Under the pieces are notes generated by a model. That model ran no database searches, was not told the DNA's origin, and saw only the letters and a list, made by a program, of their open reading frames with translations. From NCBI RefSeq assembly GCF_000264905.1, contig NW_006763135.1, positions 2,393,428-2,457,427 of the forward strand: a stretch of DNA of 64,000 nucleotides, written 5' to 3'. Made by a program: the position numbers and the translations under genes. The stretch is from Stereum hirsutum FP-91666 SS1. Taxonomy: Eukaryota; Basidiomycota; Agaricomycetes; Russulales; Stereaceae. Positions 1 through 13,018 of this stretch are shown here, piece by piece (within the stretch, counting starts at the first letter, position 1; every line of letters starts with the position of its first letter).

Positions 1-204
1 ATGAAACATGAATAGAACGTACGGTTGAGAAAGAACTCGAGCATTTCTGTCATAAATATCGTGCAACTCGCGAATACTCATGTCTTCCATTGGACGGGCT
101 TGGGGCCGCGGTTTGTTTATAAAGCCGGGAATGGGTGCGTACCTTCCCCTAGAAGGAGAGGTAGGACGCGGGTGTCTGCGACTATTTGGAGATGTTGGTT
201 GCAT
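1..204 (-). CDS. 5' part of an unrecognised gene running off the left edge
   Basis: On the minus strand, positions 23-90 read as an open exon starting MEDMSIRELHDIYDRNARVL and ending at a good donor (GTACGT, complement of 17-22). This composition is typical of real protein and unlike random sequence. An upstream exon is possible at 143-204: it starts with ATG, encodes a Pro/Ser/Arg-rich stretch and ends at a GTACGC donor. Its phase does not join cleanly to the next exon through the only nearby AG, so translation may start at the ATG at 90, with 143-204 as 5' leader. I do not recognise the family. The rest of the gene lies outside the window. PI31 lies upstream of it on the same strand. Confidence 0.4.
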   Translation of the reverse strand, partial: MQPTSPNSRRHPRPTSPSRGRYAPIPGFINKPRPQARPMEDMSIRELHDIYDRNARVLSQPYVLFMFH

Positions 205-682
205 CGTAGCAAGCTCGTAAATGTTGGGGGATGAGCGAGCAAGTAGTTGGGTAGAATGTACCAGGAAAGCAGGAAAGCAGAGTGTGGCGGGTCAGATGTG
301 GGGATGAAGTTCAAGTCGAAGCAGGACTGCGATCATCCCAAGCCTTTTTATACTTCTGACGCCACAGCGCAGTGTGTCCTTCCCAGGGGCATTCGCCACT
401 CAGCCGGAAGCAAAAGACCATAGAAGGCATGACGGTACGACTTTCGCTCTTCGCTGTCGGTGGCCAGAGCCAGGTCTTCCTTTTTGTTCTTCACCGTGAC
501 TCACATGAGATCAAGAGAGTTATCACACTGTTCCAGACCGTTCCCCGAACGAAAGAGATGGACACCGTTACTACAAGTTACTAGCACAGATCGTATACAA
601 TTACAAAGTCATCCATACACGTTTTCCCTTCAAGTTTCCACTGCTCTGCCTAACTCAGGTAGCAATTTCAGATTGATATGTT

Positions 683-1845
683 TTACATGTACATGTCACC
701 CTGCAGTTCGTTCATCAGTACAACATATACTAGAGGACGTAGAGAAGCTCAGACTCACAGCTCCAGGAGGCATAAACTCGTCATTGTCCGGATCACGCAG
801 GTTTCCACCTCCAGGCGGTCCGCCTCTTGGGTTGAACCCGCCTCTACCAGGGAACGGTCCCAAACCAGGACCCACCGGGTCGAACCGCGCCCCAGGAGGC
901 GCTCCCATCGGTGGCAAAAACCCATCACCACCCCACGGTCCTCTATTCGGCATTATACCATTTCCATGTCTCCCTTGTCCAAAGATAGGATGATTGGGAC
1001 CCACAAACATGCCATCTCCCCCGCTCAGCGGGAACAGAGGAGGCGGAGCGAAGGGATTACTGGCGTTGGGGAATGGGTCGAGATCGCGACGACCGATTTC
1101 GAGAGGATTGCTGGGTGGAATGTGAGATGTAGAGGGATCATTGTAAGGTGCGTAGGGAGGGGCCGATGGCTGTGGACGTGCGGGAGGAGGATCATCGCGG
1201 CGTGGGGTTTCTGTTCTGGTGCCACGGGAGGTAGTGCCAGATTCTGACTCCTCTGTATAGCCTTCTTTACGGAGACCTGGCACCAGCTTTTGGATGATCT
1301 TAAGCTTGAGCTGAGAGATGAAGTCGGCGACGCGGTTGGAGGAGATAAAACCGTGAACGAGGGGCTGAGCGTCTGTGGCGCTTGCATCATATGGGTAGAA
1401 TGATGGTGAAACGAAGTCATCTGTAGCGATGTCGAGAGAGGCAGCTTTATCGCTCTAATAAGTGTGTCAATAATTCGGAATTTATAGGGTCAAAGGCAGT
1501 GAGTAAGATGCATCTTACCTCAAGAGCGATGGCATTGAAGACGGTGCGACTACCCAGCTTCGATACTTTGATTACAAACTCTAGACTGCTTTGCTCGTGA
1601 CGGTACCTCAGAGTATAGTGCCCAGGACCGTGTTGGTTCCAACCCTCGGGCAATACTCCATTAAGGGTAGAGCTGGCAGGAGAAGACTCATCTACAGCAA
1701 TGAGTCTGAACAGCAAGAGGTTGAGAGCTGCGTGGACAAGCGCGACAATTCCATCATGAGAAGACTTTAGCTTTTTATCAGAGCTAGGAAGAACGTTGGG
1801 CAGCGCAGCTACGACGGCAGATGGGTCTAGTATGTTAGCAGACAT
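683..1845 (-). CDS. FUB1: Proteasome inhibitor/assembly regulator PI31 (PSMF1/Fub1 family)
   Basis: PI31-family proteins bind the 20S proteasome core and affect its activity and assembly. Three exons join in phase (1519-1845, 759-1454, 683-700) to give 346 residues. The N-terminal ~110 residues form the alpha/beta FP (PI31 N-terminal) domain. The rest is a Pro/Gly-rich disordered tail with the family signature: a DLDPF-like element, then GMFVGPNHPIFG-like sequence, PGARFDPVGP, and a conserved end DPDNDEFMPPG. The last exon is only 18 nt and supplies GDMYM-stop, which fits the family's C terminus better than reading through the donor. The gene is head-to-head with PRP5 over a 190-bp shared promoter. 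It is the first of four proteasome-related genes within 16 kb. Confidence 0.88.
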
Positions 1846-2035
1846 GATCGTGATGGCTGTAGAAGTTAGAGAAGTAGTAGATGATCCTGCTCTGTTGGAG
1901 GCCGCGTATACTGACGCCACACCATTACATAATGTAGCGTGGCTTCCGAGCGTCCGCAACGGTGCGCGCCTTCTGCTTTCGTCCGGTCGACTCCCACCGT
2001 TTACTTTTACCATCAACACCACAAGGACGTCCTCA
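1846..2035. promoter_or_regulatory. Divergent PI31/PRP5 promoter
   Basis: This 190-bp gap between two start codons facing apart must hold both promoters and both 5' leaders. I saw no obvious TATA element. Core initiation is probably TATA-less, as in many fungal housekeeping genes (inference). Confidence 0.5.
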
Positions 2036-5000
2036 ATGGCTCGCAGAGACAGGTCGTATTCTCCGGATACGTCTAACAAGAGGGTAAGACCTTCCCATCG
2101 TTCTTCCAGGTCTCCGTCGCCAACCAGGCGGACTACCCAAAGGACTGGCAGTTCTCGATACGACGACGAGCGGGACCGCGACCGTTACAGAGAAAGGGAC
2201 AGGCGAGATAGAGACCGTGAGCGTGACAGGGATAGGGACCGGTATAGGGATGACAGAAGGAGGGACTTTAGGGATGATAGACGAGACGACCGCAGAGACG
2301 ACCGCCGCCGCTCGCGCTCAAGGGAACGTCGCGACAAGGATCACAAAGCTCCTACTCCGCCCCCCGCTTCTTCTGCTGCACCACCAGAATCTGCATCGAA
2401 TGGAGCGAAACCCACTCCTGAATCTACCCCTCCCGTAGAAGATCCGAAGTTGAAAGCGAAGAGGGCGAAGCTCGAGGCATGGAAAAAGGAGAGGGAGGCG
2501 AAGAAGGCTTTGGATGAGGCGAAGGCGAAGGCAATGGCACTAGCAGGCAAAACCGCACTTCCAGGTGAGTCGATATACCTTTTTTTTTGTCTTTTATGCC
2601 GTGATTTTTCATCACTTGATCCTTGCCCTTGACAGTACCTGCATCTGTACCCGCAAAACCCTCCGCGCACCTTAACCGAGCTGCCTTTGGAGGACTCGGT
2701 CTGAAAGGTTTACCACTCAAGCCCGACTTGCTTAAGAAGGCAGCCTCCCTGGACGACGCCGTCGAGACCAAACGGAAGCTCGAGACCCTCGGCGACATGC
2801 CAGCCATCGACATGTCTATGGCCGAAGGTGAAAATACGATCGGCGATCTCGAAGTTGACGACGACGACGAAGAGGCCAATCGTATGGATGCAGCGCTCAA
2901 GGCCAAACCAGTAGAGGCGATGGAAGTTGACGACGACGACGTTGATCCTCTTGACGCGTTCATGTCAGGGGTGAAGGATGAGGTGAAGAAGGTGAACGCA
3001 GATGATATGAAGAAGCTGGTAGGCGCCAATGGTCGTATGCGTGAACGGTTGGATGATTCTATGAACGATGGTGGTGCCGCTGCAGATGATACGGGTGACG
3101 GAGCGGGTGATGACGAGTTGGACACTACAGAGCTCAATCCGGAGGATATCCTCGCTTTGGCCGCGAAGAAGGCGAAGAAAAAGGAGCTTGCCGCTGTCGA
3201 CCACTCTCGAATGTCTTACGAGCCTTTCCGCAAGGAGTTCTATATGCCTCCACCCGACATCGCCGCCATGACAGACGAGGAAGCAGACCTACTTCGTCTC
3301 GAACTCGATAGCATCAAAATTCGTGGTGTCGATTGCCCAAGGCCCGTAACAAAGTGGAGTCACTTTGGGCTACCCACCAGCGTGTAAGCACCCTATATCA
3401 AGTGGTAAAAACCCTTCACTAATTCGCACAACTGCAGCCTCGACGTTATCAAAAGGCTCAACTACGCGGCACCTACTTCGATTCAGGCTCAAGCCGTTCC
3501 GGCAATAATGTCTGGCCGAGATGTAATTGGTGTCGCCAAAACGGGCTCTGGAAAGACGGTCGCTTTCTTGCTTCCTGTCTTCCGTCACATCAAAGACCAG
3601 CGGCCACTAGAGCAGATGGAGGGACCAATTGCGATCATCATGACACCTACACGGGAGTTGGCCGTGCAGATTCACAGGGATTGTAAGCCATTCTTGAAAG
3701 TTTTAAACTTAAGGGTACGTTCTCATGTTGTATCTAAAAGTTACTCCAGCACCTAATATGCGTGTTTGTAGGCTGTTTGCGCGTACGGTGGCTCTCCCAT
3801 CAAGGACCAGATCGCAGACATGAAGAAAGGGGCCGAAATTATCGTTTGCACGCCTGGTCGGATGATCGATCTCCTCACCGCCAATTCTGGCCGTGTCACC
3901 AACCTCAAGCGCGTAACCTACCTCGTTCTCGACGAAGCTGACCGTATGTTCGACATGGGGTTTGAGCCACAGGTCATGAAGATCGTTAATAACATTCGTC
4001 CCGACCGTCAGACCCTCCTTTTCTCCGCTACTTTCCCCAAACAGATGGACTCCCTCGCCCGGAAGATTCTTCGCAAGCCTCTCGAGATCACTGTAGGCGG
4101 TCGATCGGTCGTAGCAGCTGAGATCGACCAAATCGTCGAAGTTCGTCCCGAAGAAACGAAGTTCAATCGTCTTCTCGAGGTCCTTGGGCAGATGTACAAT
4201 GAAGATCCAGAGGCACGAACTTTGATCTTCGTCGACCGGCAGGAGGCTGCTGACAACTTACTTCGCGAGCTCATGCGGAAGGGTTATCTCTGCATGTCGC
4301 TTCACGGAGGGAAGGACCAAGTAGACAGGGACTCTACCATCGCTGACTTCAAAGCCGGAGTCGTTCCCATCGTCATCGCCACGTCAGTCGCTGCCCGAGG
4401 CTTGGATGTCAAGCAACTCAAACTCGTCATCAATTTCGACGCACCCAACCATATGGAAGATTATGTGCATCGCGCTGGGCGGACTGGTCGGGCTGGGAAT
4501 AAGGGGACGTGTATCACATTCATCACTCCTGAGCAGGACCGGTATTCTGTCGATATCTATCGCGCTTTGAAGGCTAGCAATGCTAATGTCCCACAGGAGC
4601 TTGAAGAACTTGCCAATGGTGCGTTCTCTCCATCTGCACATCGTTCAAACCATGTAGTTCTCATATACTCATATGACGTGTGTCGTTTATTATAGGTTTC
4701 TTGGACAAGGTCAAAGCCGGCAAGGCACACGCGGCCGGGTCTGGGTTCGGAGGTAAAGGCCTTGATCGCCTTGACAAGGAACGTGATGCTCGCGAGAAAG
4801 CCGAGCGGAAAGCGTACGGCGAACCAGACGAGGAGAAGGCAGCAGCTGAGGGTGAGGCGGCAGCTGGCGGAACGACGACAGCTGCGAAGAAAGAGCCAGC
4901 CGACGATATGACCTTCGGGAATTTCAAAGTCGAGATCAAACGCGGCCCGGCCCCGGATTCATCGAAAGGCCAACTTGGGGTCGCTGGCGCTGCTGCAGCT

Positions 5001-5674
5001 GCCCGACGACTCGCACATGCGAAGGAGGAGGAGAAGATACAGTCTTCACTTCGTGCCGCGGAAGAGGCGGCTGCTCGTGCAGGCAAGGACAGTCCGGCGC
5101 ACAAGCAGGCCCTCAGCGTTGTAGCGAAGCTGAATGCGCAGATGAGGGCGTCAAAGCTCGCGTTACAGGCTCAAATCCAGGCGGAGGACGTGGGCAGGAA
5201 GGTCAACCCGGATTCGACGGACTTCCATGCTATTGTGCCTATCAACGACTACCCCCAGAAGGCTAGATGGAGAGTCACGAACAAGGAGACGATGGTGCAG
5301 GTTTGTGATTCCCTCTTGATATCCCCGTGCAGTTCACCTTCTGACTGATTTCGCTTCAAACTTGTGCAGCTCATCGATATGACGGGCGCTTCGGTGACCA
5401 ACAAGGGTATATTCTACGAGCCCAACAAGGAACCACCGCCCGAAGGTCCTCCGAAACTGCACCTTCTCATCGAGTCCAACGAAGAATGGAGGGTAAGCCC
5501 CTTCGTACTCCCCATTGCCAACAGATTTTGATGATCCATATTTTTTCATCCGATTTTTAGGTCGAGCATGCCGTGCGCGAGATCAAGCGTTTGCTCATCG
5601 AGGCGTCGGCCGCCGCTCTACAGGCAGAGATGCGGAATCCCACAGCGACATCTGGGCGTTACAGCGTCGTTTAG
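2036..5674 (+). CDS. PRP5: DEAD-box pre-mRNA splicing helicase Prp5 (DDX46 family)
   Basis: Prp5 is the nuclear RNA-dependent ATPase that remodels U2 snRNP when the branch point is chosen. Seven exons (2036-2564, 2636-3383, 3438-3714, 3772-4618, 4696-5300, 5370-5492, 5561-5674) join in phase to 1080 residues. Residues ~1-130 are rich in RS, RD and DR dipeptides, as in splicing factors. A charged, Lys-rich segment follows. The helicase core shows motif I AKTGSGKT (~460), Ia PTRELA, II DEAD (~572), [17 protein letters not shown] and [12 protein letters not shown] (~751). The C-terminal region matches the Prp5/DDX46 tail (ALQAQ..., then [13 protein letters not shown]). Size and layout fit full-length family members. 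Start chosen: the first ATG before the RS region. Minor uncertainty concerns only exact exon ends. Confidence 0.93.
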
Positions 5675-6509
5675 TTGCGCCCAAGGAAGGTACTTCTTGT
5701 ACAGTGCTTTTGATATGTTCGGAAACCCCGGTCTCATGACATTCGTTTGCACCGAATGGTCAGGCGTATGTGAATCTGGAGTGACTTGTGTGATGTGACC
5801 ATGGTTGGTGACTGATCCTACCTTTAGTCTGTGATGTGTGCCATCGACGCATGCCATTTGCTTGAAATAACACGAGTGTTGTGATGTCTGATGTACTCAA
5901 TTATTCACGATTCTTCGATATTTATCATCACAGGGACATCCCACCGAAATCGGTCCAGCTACTGCCAGAAAATTTTACGAAATAAGGAAAACATCCCGCC
6001 ACGTCCCTCGCGGACGTGGGTACAGTCCAACTTTTGCAAAAAGGTTTACCCGCCAGTTTTGGAACCAGCCGTCGAAGCGGCCGCTAAGGCGGGTCAAGCC
6101 GTCGCTGTCGTGTAACAGATTCCCATAGCGAGATACTCAGCTGCTGTGAGCAATGTAGTGGGCGGACGCTATGAAGCATGATGTACTTATGCACAGACAA
6201 TGTCTGGAATCCGATGAACAGCACGCTGTGGACGTCGTGCGGGGTACCAAGACCTCGCGTGGACAATTGCCGGCGGGACGATCAAAGGAGCAGACCGCGA
6301 ACCCGAGTTGCTATGTATGACATGTGAGATATATCGGGATCATTAGACCTTGCCGTTCGGACAATATTTTCTGACCAGCACTTTGTGCGTCAGCGGGGTC
6401 AACGTGGGTCTAGCAAGTTTGACTTATTAGAGATGCTTGCATTCCCTTCCGCATCCCTCACTCTCTTTTCCGTTCGCCTCCACAGAGTGGTCCCTCGCGC
6501 TCACCGGCC
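5675..6509. other. Intergenic, no supported gene
   Basis: This 835-bp stretch lies between two genes on the same strand, so it holds the PRP5 3' UTR and the transporter promoter. Short ORFs present here show no family resemblance or exon structure. Confidence 0.5.
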
Positions 6510-8947
6510 ATGACGATGGTGTCCCCTCAACCCGAGTCAAGTCAGAGCCGTTCCCAGGACGTGACTTCAGTGGCGGAAAGCTCAGATTCGCCGGAAAAAG
6601 ACGCTGCAACGATTGCAGAAAAGGACGATGAGGCCGAGAGGACGAAGAACCAAGAGGGTGTACAGTTGACAGAAAAGGATGCTATCGCATTGGAGCAGGA
6701 GGAGGACGAGTGGGAGCACGACCCAGCTAATCCTCTGACATGGACCTCACGCAAAAAATGGCGAATGACTGCCATTGTATGTTCAACATTTCCTCCCGCC
6801 TTTTTCTTGGTGTTGTTCTCTTATGGTGTATACTCTAGGTGTCTCTCTACACCTTCGTCTCACCTTTAGCAAGTTCTATGATGGCTCCCGCCCTTCCGGA
6901 TATTGCGGAACATTTTGGTATTACGAATGAGACCATCGTCTCCCTTACCTTGTCCATCTTCTTGCTCTCTCTCGCCATCAGTCCGCTCATCTATGCACCA
7001 TTATCCGAGATGTATGGCCGGATATGGGTAAGCGGGTGCGGCTCATCTCGCTGCTCCTCTCAACTCTAATCTTTGGTGCTTCACTGGCAGGTACTACATT
7101 TGAACAACCTGGCTTTCCTTGCGTTCAACCTGGGGTGCGCATTTGCGCCGACAACAGGCGCTCTGATTGGGCTCCGTTTCCTCTGTATGCCGTGTTTGCA
7201 ATATCAAGCGGTACAGATAAATGACGAATTATTTTCCAGCGGGCTGGGTAGGGTCCGCTCCCTTAGCTGTTGGTGGCGGCGTCGTTCAAGGTGAAGCAGT
7301 TGCATAAACCTTATTGGTGTAATACATCTGACACTGTACAGACCTCTTTTCTCCTCATGACAGGGCTATGGCCATGAGTATGTATAGGTGTGTTCAGGGG
7401 TCCTTTGCAGCACGAAATTTCTTCTCATTGCTCTGTCGCTCGACGCACCAGTATGGGGCCTCTGATCGGTCCCGTAGTAGGCCCAATCGCTGGAGGTACG
7501 CCCTTCGCGCTGACCCACGCCTAGAGTCTAAAGCTAATGCTTGAACGATGCCAGGGTTCATTGCAGGTGAGGCCGCGGTCTTCTAGACCTGCATTGCCCA
7601 ATGACCACACACTGACCCATTCGCCATGCACAAGAGACAATTGGCTTCAAATACATTTTCATTGTCATCGTCGGTATAACCGCCGTGGCCGCGATCGTTG
7701 GAATTCCCTTCCTCCGCGAGACCTACGCGCCAGTAATCCGGTACCGCCTCATAAAGAAGAAGGATCCCGAGGAAGCTCGAAGACTCTCTGCTGCCATTCT
7801 TGCCGATCACGGTGACAAATGGGACCTCCTATGGACAAATCTCACTCGCCCGTTTGTGATGTTGTCTCACAGCCTCATCTGCTTCATGCTGAGCTTGTTT
7901 ATGGCTCTGTGAGTTAATTTATCGTTGTAATTTACTTGTGGGAAGAGCTTATTCTGTTTGAACTAGGGAGTATGGTATGCTTGCTCTCCATGGTATACGA
8001 GCTGTTGATTGACGTGATTATAGGAATTTACTACCTCATGTTCACGACCTTCCCTAGTACGTTCCATGCCATGAAAATCGCTCCATGAACCCATACATAT
8101 ACTCATTGAACGTCATAGCTCTCTTCTCCGACGTTTATCATTTCAGCATTGGTATTTCAGGATTGGCCTACATTGGTCTAGGCGTCGGTTTCATGTCGGC
8201 TACCCTGGCCAGTGCTCATATCGGTAACCTAATCTACGCAAAGGTTCGTGTAAAATCTCAGCCTCACGTCGAGTCTTATTTCACAGCTAACCAGCCCGCG
8301 TCTTTGTTCAGTTGAGTGCCGCTAACGGTGGCAAGGGCAAGCCAGAATTCCGCGTCCCCGCACTCATTACTGGCTCTTTCTTTGTCCCAGTCGGCCTCTT
8401 GTGAGTTTTCAGATATGCGTCTTGGACTAAGGCGGGACTGGTGTGCTAACGAGACTCATCATCAGCTGGTATGGGTGGTCCGCCCAAGCCGGAATTCATT
8501 GGATCATGCCCATTATTGGGACGGGAATCTTCGGCGCAGGACTAATGGCTACCTAGTAAGGGCTTTCAATCGTCATCTACATGTACACCTCACTCACCTC
8601 ATTGCTCCATGGTCAGTCTTCCCATTCAACTATATTTGGTCGACGCATTCCAGTATGGTGCATCTGCTCTCAGCGCCGCAGCCGTACGTCTCATTCTTCA
8701 TGACCTAACTTCGTTATATACGGTAAGCTCTATTCCTATATTGAATGCATCGTCATACCTCCAGGTCTCTCGCTCCATCGTGGGTTTTGCCTTCCCACTC
8801 TTTGGTGAACAAATGTTCGACCGCCTCGGCTACGGAGGCGGCAATTCGCTCCTCGCTGGATTGGCCATCGTTCTTGGGATTCCGTTCCCTATCTGGCTGT
8901 GGTTCTACGGCGAGAAGATGAGGATGAAGAGCGCTCTGACGCGGTAG
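6510..8947 (+). CDS. MFS multidrug/polyamine-type transporter (DHA1, TPO1-like)
   Basis: This is a 12-helix proton antiporter family; members export drugs or polyamines at the plasma membrane. Fifteen exons add up to 1572 nt (523 residues). The N-terminal ~80 residues are an acidic, Ser/Glu-rich cytosolic tail. Family motifs after it include NPLTW, a first helix SLYTFVSPLASSMMAPALPD, PLIYAPLSEMYGRIW (motif A region), GSAPLAVGGGVVQDLF, SMGPLIGPVVGPIAGGF (antiporter motif C region), and in the second half GKPEFRVPALITGSFFVP and LPIQLYLVDAFQYGASALSAA. The exon structure is extreme. Exon 7 is 12 nt (7555-7566) and exon 9 is 8 nt (7967-7974), both needed to restore conserved sequence. The substrate cannot be told from sequence. 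Confidence 0.85.
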
Positions 8948-9690
8948 GAATTACAGCCTCCTGATGTATATGGCCGTCTGTCTTATATGTCTCTACGCAT
9001 CAACTCACGCTTGACTAACACGTCCACTTACGCCACACATCTCATGGAGCACTCATCGCCACGTTTCTATCATAGACGATGCTTCACGCAATTATCACAT
9101 CCAGGGATCTCCTGCTTTATCTGTTATGCAATGCTGGAAGGACTCGATCACCCCAGGCGGTGCGGGTGTGTCATGAACGCCGTTGACTGACCGTTAAGGA
9201 AGAGAAACTATCCAAAGAGGCAGATAACACGGCGTCTCAAAGTTGAAGTTGGTTGTATTCGGAAAACCCCGATAGCCGGAATTATCTCGCCAGCTGGTGT
9301 CCCAACTCCACCAGCAGGTCTCCCGCAACCAAAAAATCCCCCAGACTGGCAGGGAGCCCTCAGACTGTCTCAGACATTGCAGGCATTTGCCACCAACCAC
9401 CCCCCACTTCCTTCACCGATGGAGTCCTCCAGACAGCGATGTGGATGTGTTGAGCTGAGTGCATCGAGACGAGGGTGGGTCTGCGCTTGTCCCACGAACG
9501 ACAAGGCGAGCTCATTCGCGACTGAGAACTCGCTGCTTGGCCACGCGTTTTCAAATCCACGCATAGTGCTTAGCTTGAGGGAGTTAGCCCTCGCCCGTCT
9601 AAGGTGCGACAAAAGTTTCAACATCGATAATACACATGATCAACAAGCTAAATGCCTTCCAACTCCTCACTCTGGAGATAATAAGTGCCC
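8948..9690. other. Convergent 3' spacer, no supported gene
   Basis: The 743 bp between the transporter stop and the NUP82 stop contain overlapping ORFs on both strands (around 9250-9620) with low-complexity, shadow-like translations. I see no gene. The stretch probably holds the two 3' UTRs. Confidence 0.5.
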
Positions 9691-12600
9691 TCACCCCACC
9701 TTCGAACCGGCCGATAGTGGTGGTGGTCTTGGGAGCGTGACATCCATCTTCAATGCAAGCTGTTGCAACTCCTTCTGTAGATTCGCAATCCTACGTTGTC
9801 TGTCACGAACATGTTCAGCGCTGCAACACGGTAAAGACAGAGCTGAGGCGGTACATACTCATGCTCGAATTGTTGTCCGAACTCGAACATTTGCGAGAGA
9901 CCGATTTCGTCATTCCGATCGCGAGCCTTCCGCAATTGTTCCTTCTCCTCCTCCGCTCTGAGGTGCGGCAGAAGCCGAGTGTATTCGTGCTCGACCTACG
10001 AAGGATAGAGTCAATATCAGTGATGGAGAGTAAAATGATCCAAAGTAAAAGTGTATTGACCATTTTTCCTCTTGCAACCAACGAACTCTCATCATACCTC
10101 CCGTGACCTACGACCTGCTCCTTCATCCTCTCCAACTCCTCAAACCACCTCCTCTCCACCCCACTCAATTCCGGATTAGCTTTCCTTGCTATCATCCCAA
10201 GCACACGTTTCATCCTCGCCAACAAATCGTTCATCTCGCCCTTCACCTCATCGACTCTTCGTAATGTCTTCTCCCTCCTCTCAGTCTTGAGTTGCTTCGC
10301 CTTTTCCATCACCTCCTGGAACTTGCGCGCCTGTCGCTCGTGTTCTTCTTTCTGCAGGGCAGACCGCGATTGTACAGCAAGGTATCCGAGTTGAACTTGC
10401 TGGATTTGAGCACTGAAACGCTCATAGGTTTGGCCGAGATAGCGGAGTGTATCGGGGGTAAGACGGAATTCTTTTGCGTTCGCACCGGTGTTCGGTGGCG
10501 GTGGCGGGAGAGCGAGGAGAGGTTGAGATGGAAGACCAGTCTGGCGGGCGAAGATGGCGGGGGGTTCAAAGGGTTTGTCGCCTAGGAGTGAGGTGTACGC
10601 GCGCGCGCCGGAAGGAAGTAGAAGAAGGGGTTTCTCAGGGGGTGGTACAGAGGCGGCTCGCTCCGGTGGATTTGAGGGTTCGGGGAGAGCGTCAGAGCGG
10701 AGGTTCAGCACGAAGGAGACAACACGCATGGATGATGTGAGGATGAAAATGCTGTATGTCAGGTAGACATCGTTTGGTATCGAGACAGCAATCACAGGGT
10801 TTGATGATCTGGACCAAACGGTTTGAGTACATGGAATTGAGTGGATAAAGTTGTTCATACCTTCGTTCGACGGAAAACGTGGACACAACCGGCCGCACAT
10901 CTGTCTGTTCTGACTCCTCCAAAGATGAAAGTAGGGCTTTGTCGGTAGGATCTCCGTGGAGAGCGGCAGCAAGACTACGAAGCAGCTTGTCCAGATATAA
11001 CGCATGTACACCGAAGGCATGGTATACGTAGACTGTGTCATCGTGTATCGGATCTGCGTGAAGGACAGGCTGATTGCCCGCTAGAAGGTCCAACAGTGGT
11101 GGTTGACAACTGGAGAGCATAGAAACAAGGCCAAGGTCGACAGATTCGTATACCGCTAGCATTGGCAGTTCCGCATTTCGGTCTGTCGGGGTGGTCTACA
11201 GCAGAACAACGAATAAAAGTTATAAGCCTGGACAGAAATAGCATGAAGCCAACCAAAGTCTTACCTGAGTGGTTTCCCATCTGGCTTCCACCTTCTCCAC
11301 ATCCAAACAGACGTCCACCCTTCCATCCTGGTAAGTAACCAAAACCAGGCCCAGCCTTTCGGTCTCGCCTTCATCCTGCCACTCCTCACCGACCTCCGCC
11401 TCAGCACCGAACTTCATATACAGAATGTCCGTGGCATATCCGCCTTCGGTGCCATCCACGTCCCTGGGTGATGGTTGGAGAAGAAATGGGCCTTGGATGC
11501 GTGTTGGAGTTCGGATGGTGGCTGGAGGGTGGAGAAGCACTGGTCGAGAAGCTGCAGGATAGACCGTACCGGGAGGGAGTTGTTTGAGGAGGGCTTTGAT
11601 GTACTTGTATTGATAGTCGTATGCGCGAGTGTATGTTTCCATGTCCGCGGGGGGAGGTATCATGTGCGCCAAGAACTCTTGTTTAGCGGAGACAAAGCAC
11701 TCGAGGGCATGGATATATGATGAAGGGATAGAGCTGTATAAATCGTGAGTAAACTATGCAGAACGACCGTGTGGCAAGAGACGAACGCATTCTGCGGCAT
11801 GTAAGGGCAACATGCATAGATGTCGCCACTTTTCAGGACAGCGTAGACGGTCAGAGGACCCCAGTCTGCCAGTCCCTTGCCGAACGTGAAAGAAGCGACT
11901 TCGTATTCTGATTCATCGACGACGCGGTATGACTTGCTTTTCTTCGGCGGCCGTGGCTGTACGAAGGAGACGACCTGCTGTGGTTCCTCCGTATCCGTAG
12001 AAATGTCATACTCCCTAGAAATAGTATCGGCATGAGCAGGGCAGGATTAACAATAACCAAAAAGAGTTCAACAAACCGTAGCTTTCCATCAGTGGTCATG
12101 ACCATCAAGGTAGAGCCAGCCTCGCCCCACGGATGCCATTCAACCTTGGCAATAGGAGCTGCGTCGGTAGTGGCATGGTGGTACTGTCCGACTTGTATGG
12201 ACCTACACTCCCTCAGCACTACAGCATGTACCACACGTAGATGACACTCACTTGCAGTCCACGACTTGTGGAACAAGTTTAGTAAATCCTGGCCGAGGGA
12301 GAACGACAACAGCGATCTGGAAAGCGCCCGCCACGGCGAGGAGTTTACCACTTGGATTCAACGCTAGTTGGTGTACGTCAAACTGTAAGTTCGGTGTGTG
12401 CAGAACCTGAGAATAGCACAGTACTCAGTATATATATGTATGGGTCCTGAGTACACCACATACGCGGACCCTGTAGCGAAGAGGGACTCACTTTATACGA
12501 CCTCGAGGCCTTGTTATTCAACTTCACCTCCCCTAATGTCATCACACGCAGCTCCGACCCAACGGCAACTATGAGTTCTGTGTCGTTTATGACCATAGCT

Positions 12601-12794
12601 TGTCTTCGACCGGAAGGTGTAGGGTCGTCATTCTCAGGATCGGCAGAGGTGAATCTGGAGAGTGTGTTCGCGGACAGTTCATATGAAGCAGCGACACTGG
12701 CTCCTGGGCGAAAAGAGGGTCGTGTCTGAGGAGAAGGCCGTTGGAATATTGGGTGGCTATTCAGAATGTGGTTCAGGTCGTCGTCGGTCGCCAT
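9691..12794 (-). CDS. NUP82: Nucleoporin Nup82 (Nup88 family)
   Basis: Nup82 anchors the cytoplasmic mRNA-export platform of the nuclear pore through a complex with Nsp1 and Nup159. Nine exons (12492-12794, 12252-12406, 12077-12202, 11787-12014, 11265-11733, 10861-11195, 10061-10751, 9859-9995, 9691-9820) join in phase to 857 residues. The first ~430 residues contain repeated hydrophobic/Trp-Gly strands expected of the N-terminal beta-propeller, including VEWHPWGEAGSTLMVMTTDG. A linker with FVLNLRSDALPEP follows, then Arg/Lys/Glu-rich coiled coil from ~600 to ~845 (QKEEHERQARKFQEVMEKAK, then RRIANLQKELQQLALKM). The intron at 9996-10060 uses a weak GTCAAT donor; it was chosen because it alone keeps the coiled-coil frame. 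NSP1, the partner gene, lies 6.5 kb away. Confidence 0.82.
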
Positions 12795-13018
12795 CGTTCA
12801 GTATGGGGGGCTGCTGTCTGGGTAAGGCCTCGAGTTCACGTCGAATGCAAGTCGCGACTCCGACGCGTCTCTAATCTTGCTCCCGAACAGGAGACACATT
12901 CCCACGTGCGACGCGTCGTCCCGCTTGCGCGTCCTCGTTCGCGCACTGCACTCAATTCCATCTACTGTCCCCTTTCCGTGACCGCAGTCCCTTCTTCTTT
13001 ACACTTCGATCTTCAGCT
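12795..13018. promoter_or_regulatory. Divergent NUP82/PRE10 promoter with two GACGCGTC sites
   Basis: The 224-bp shared promoter has two copies of the 8-bp palindrome GACGCGTC, at 12862-12869 and 12910-12917. The second lies next to a CACGTG E-box (12903-12908). ACGCGT is the known MluI cell-cycle box bound by MBF in yeasts. Its use here is inferred. Confidence 0.5.
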
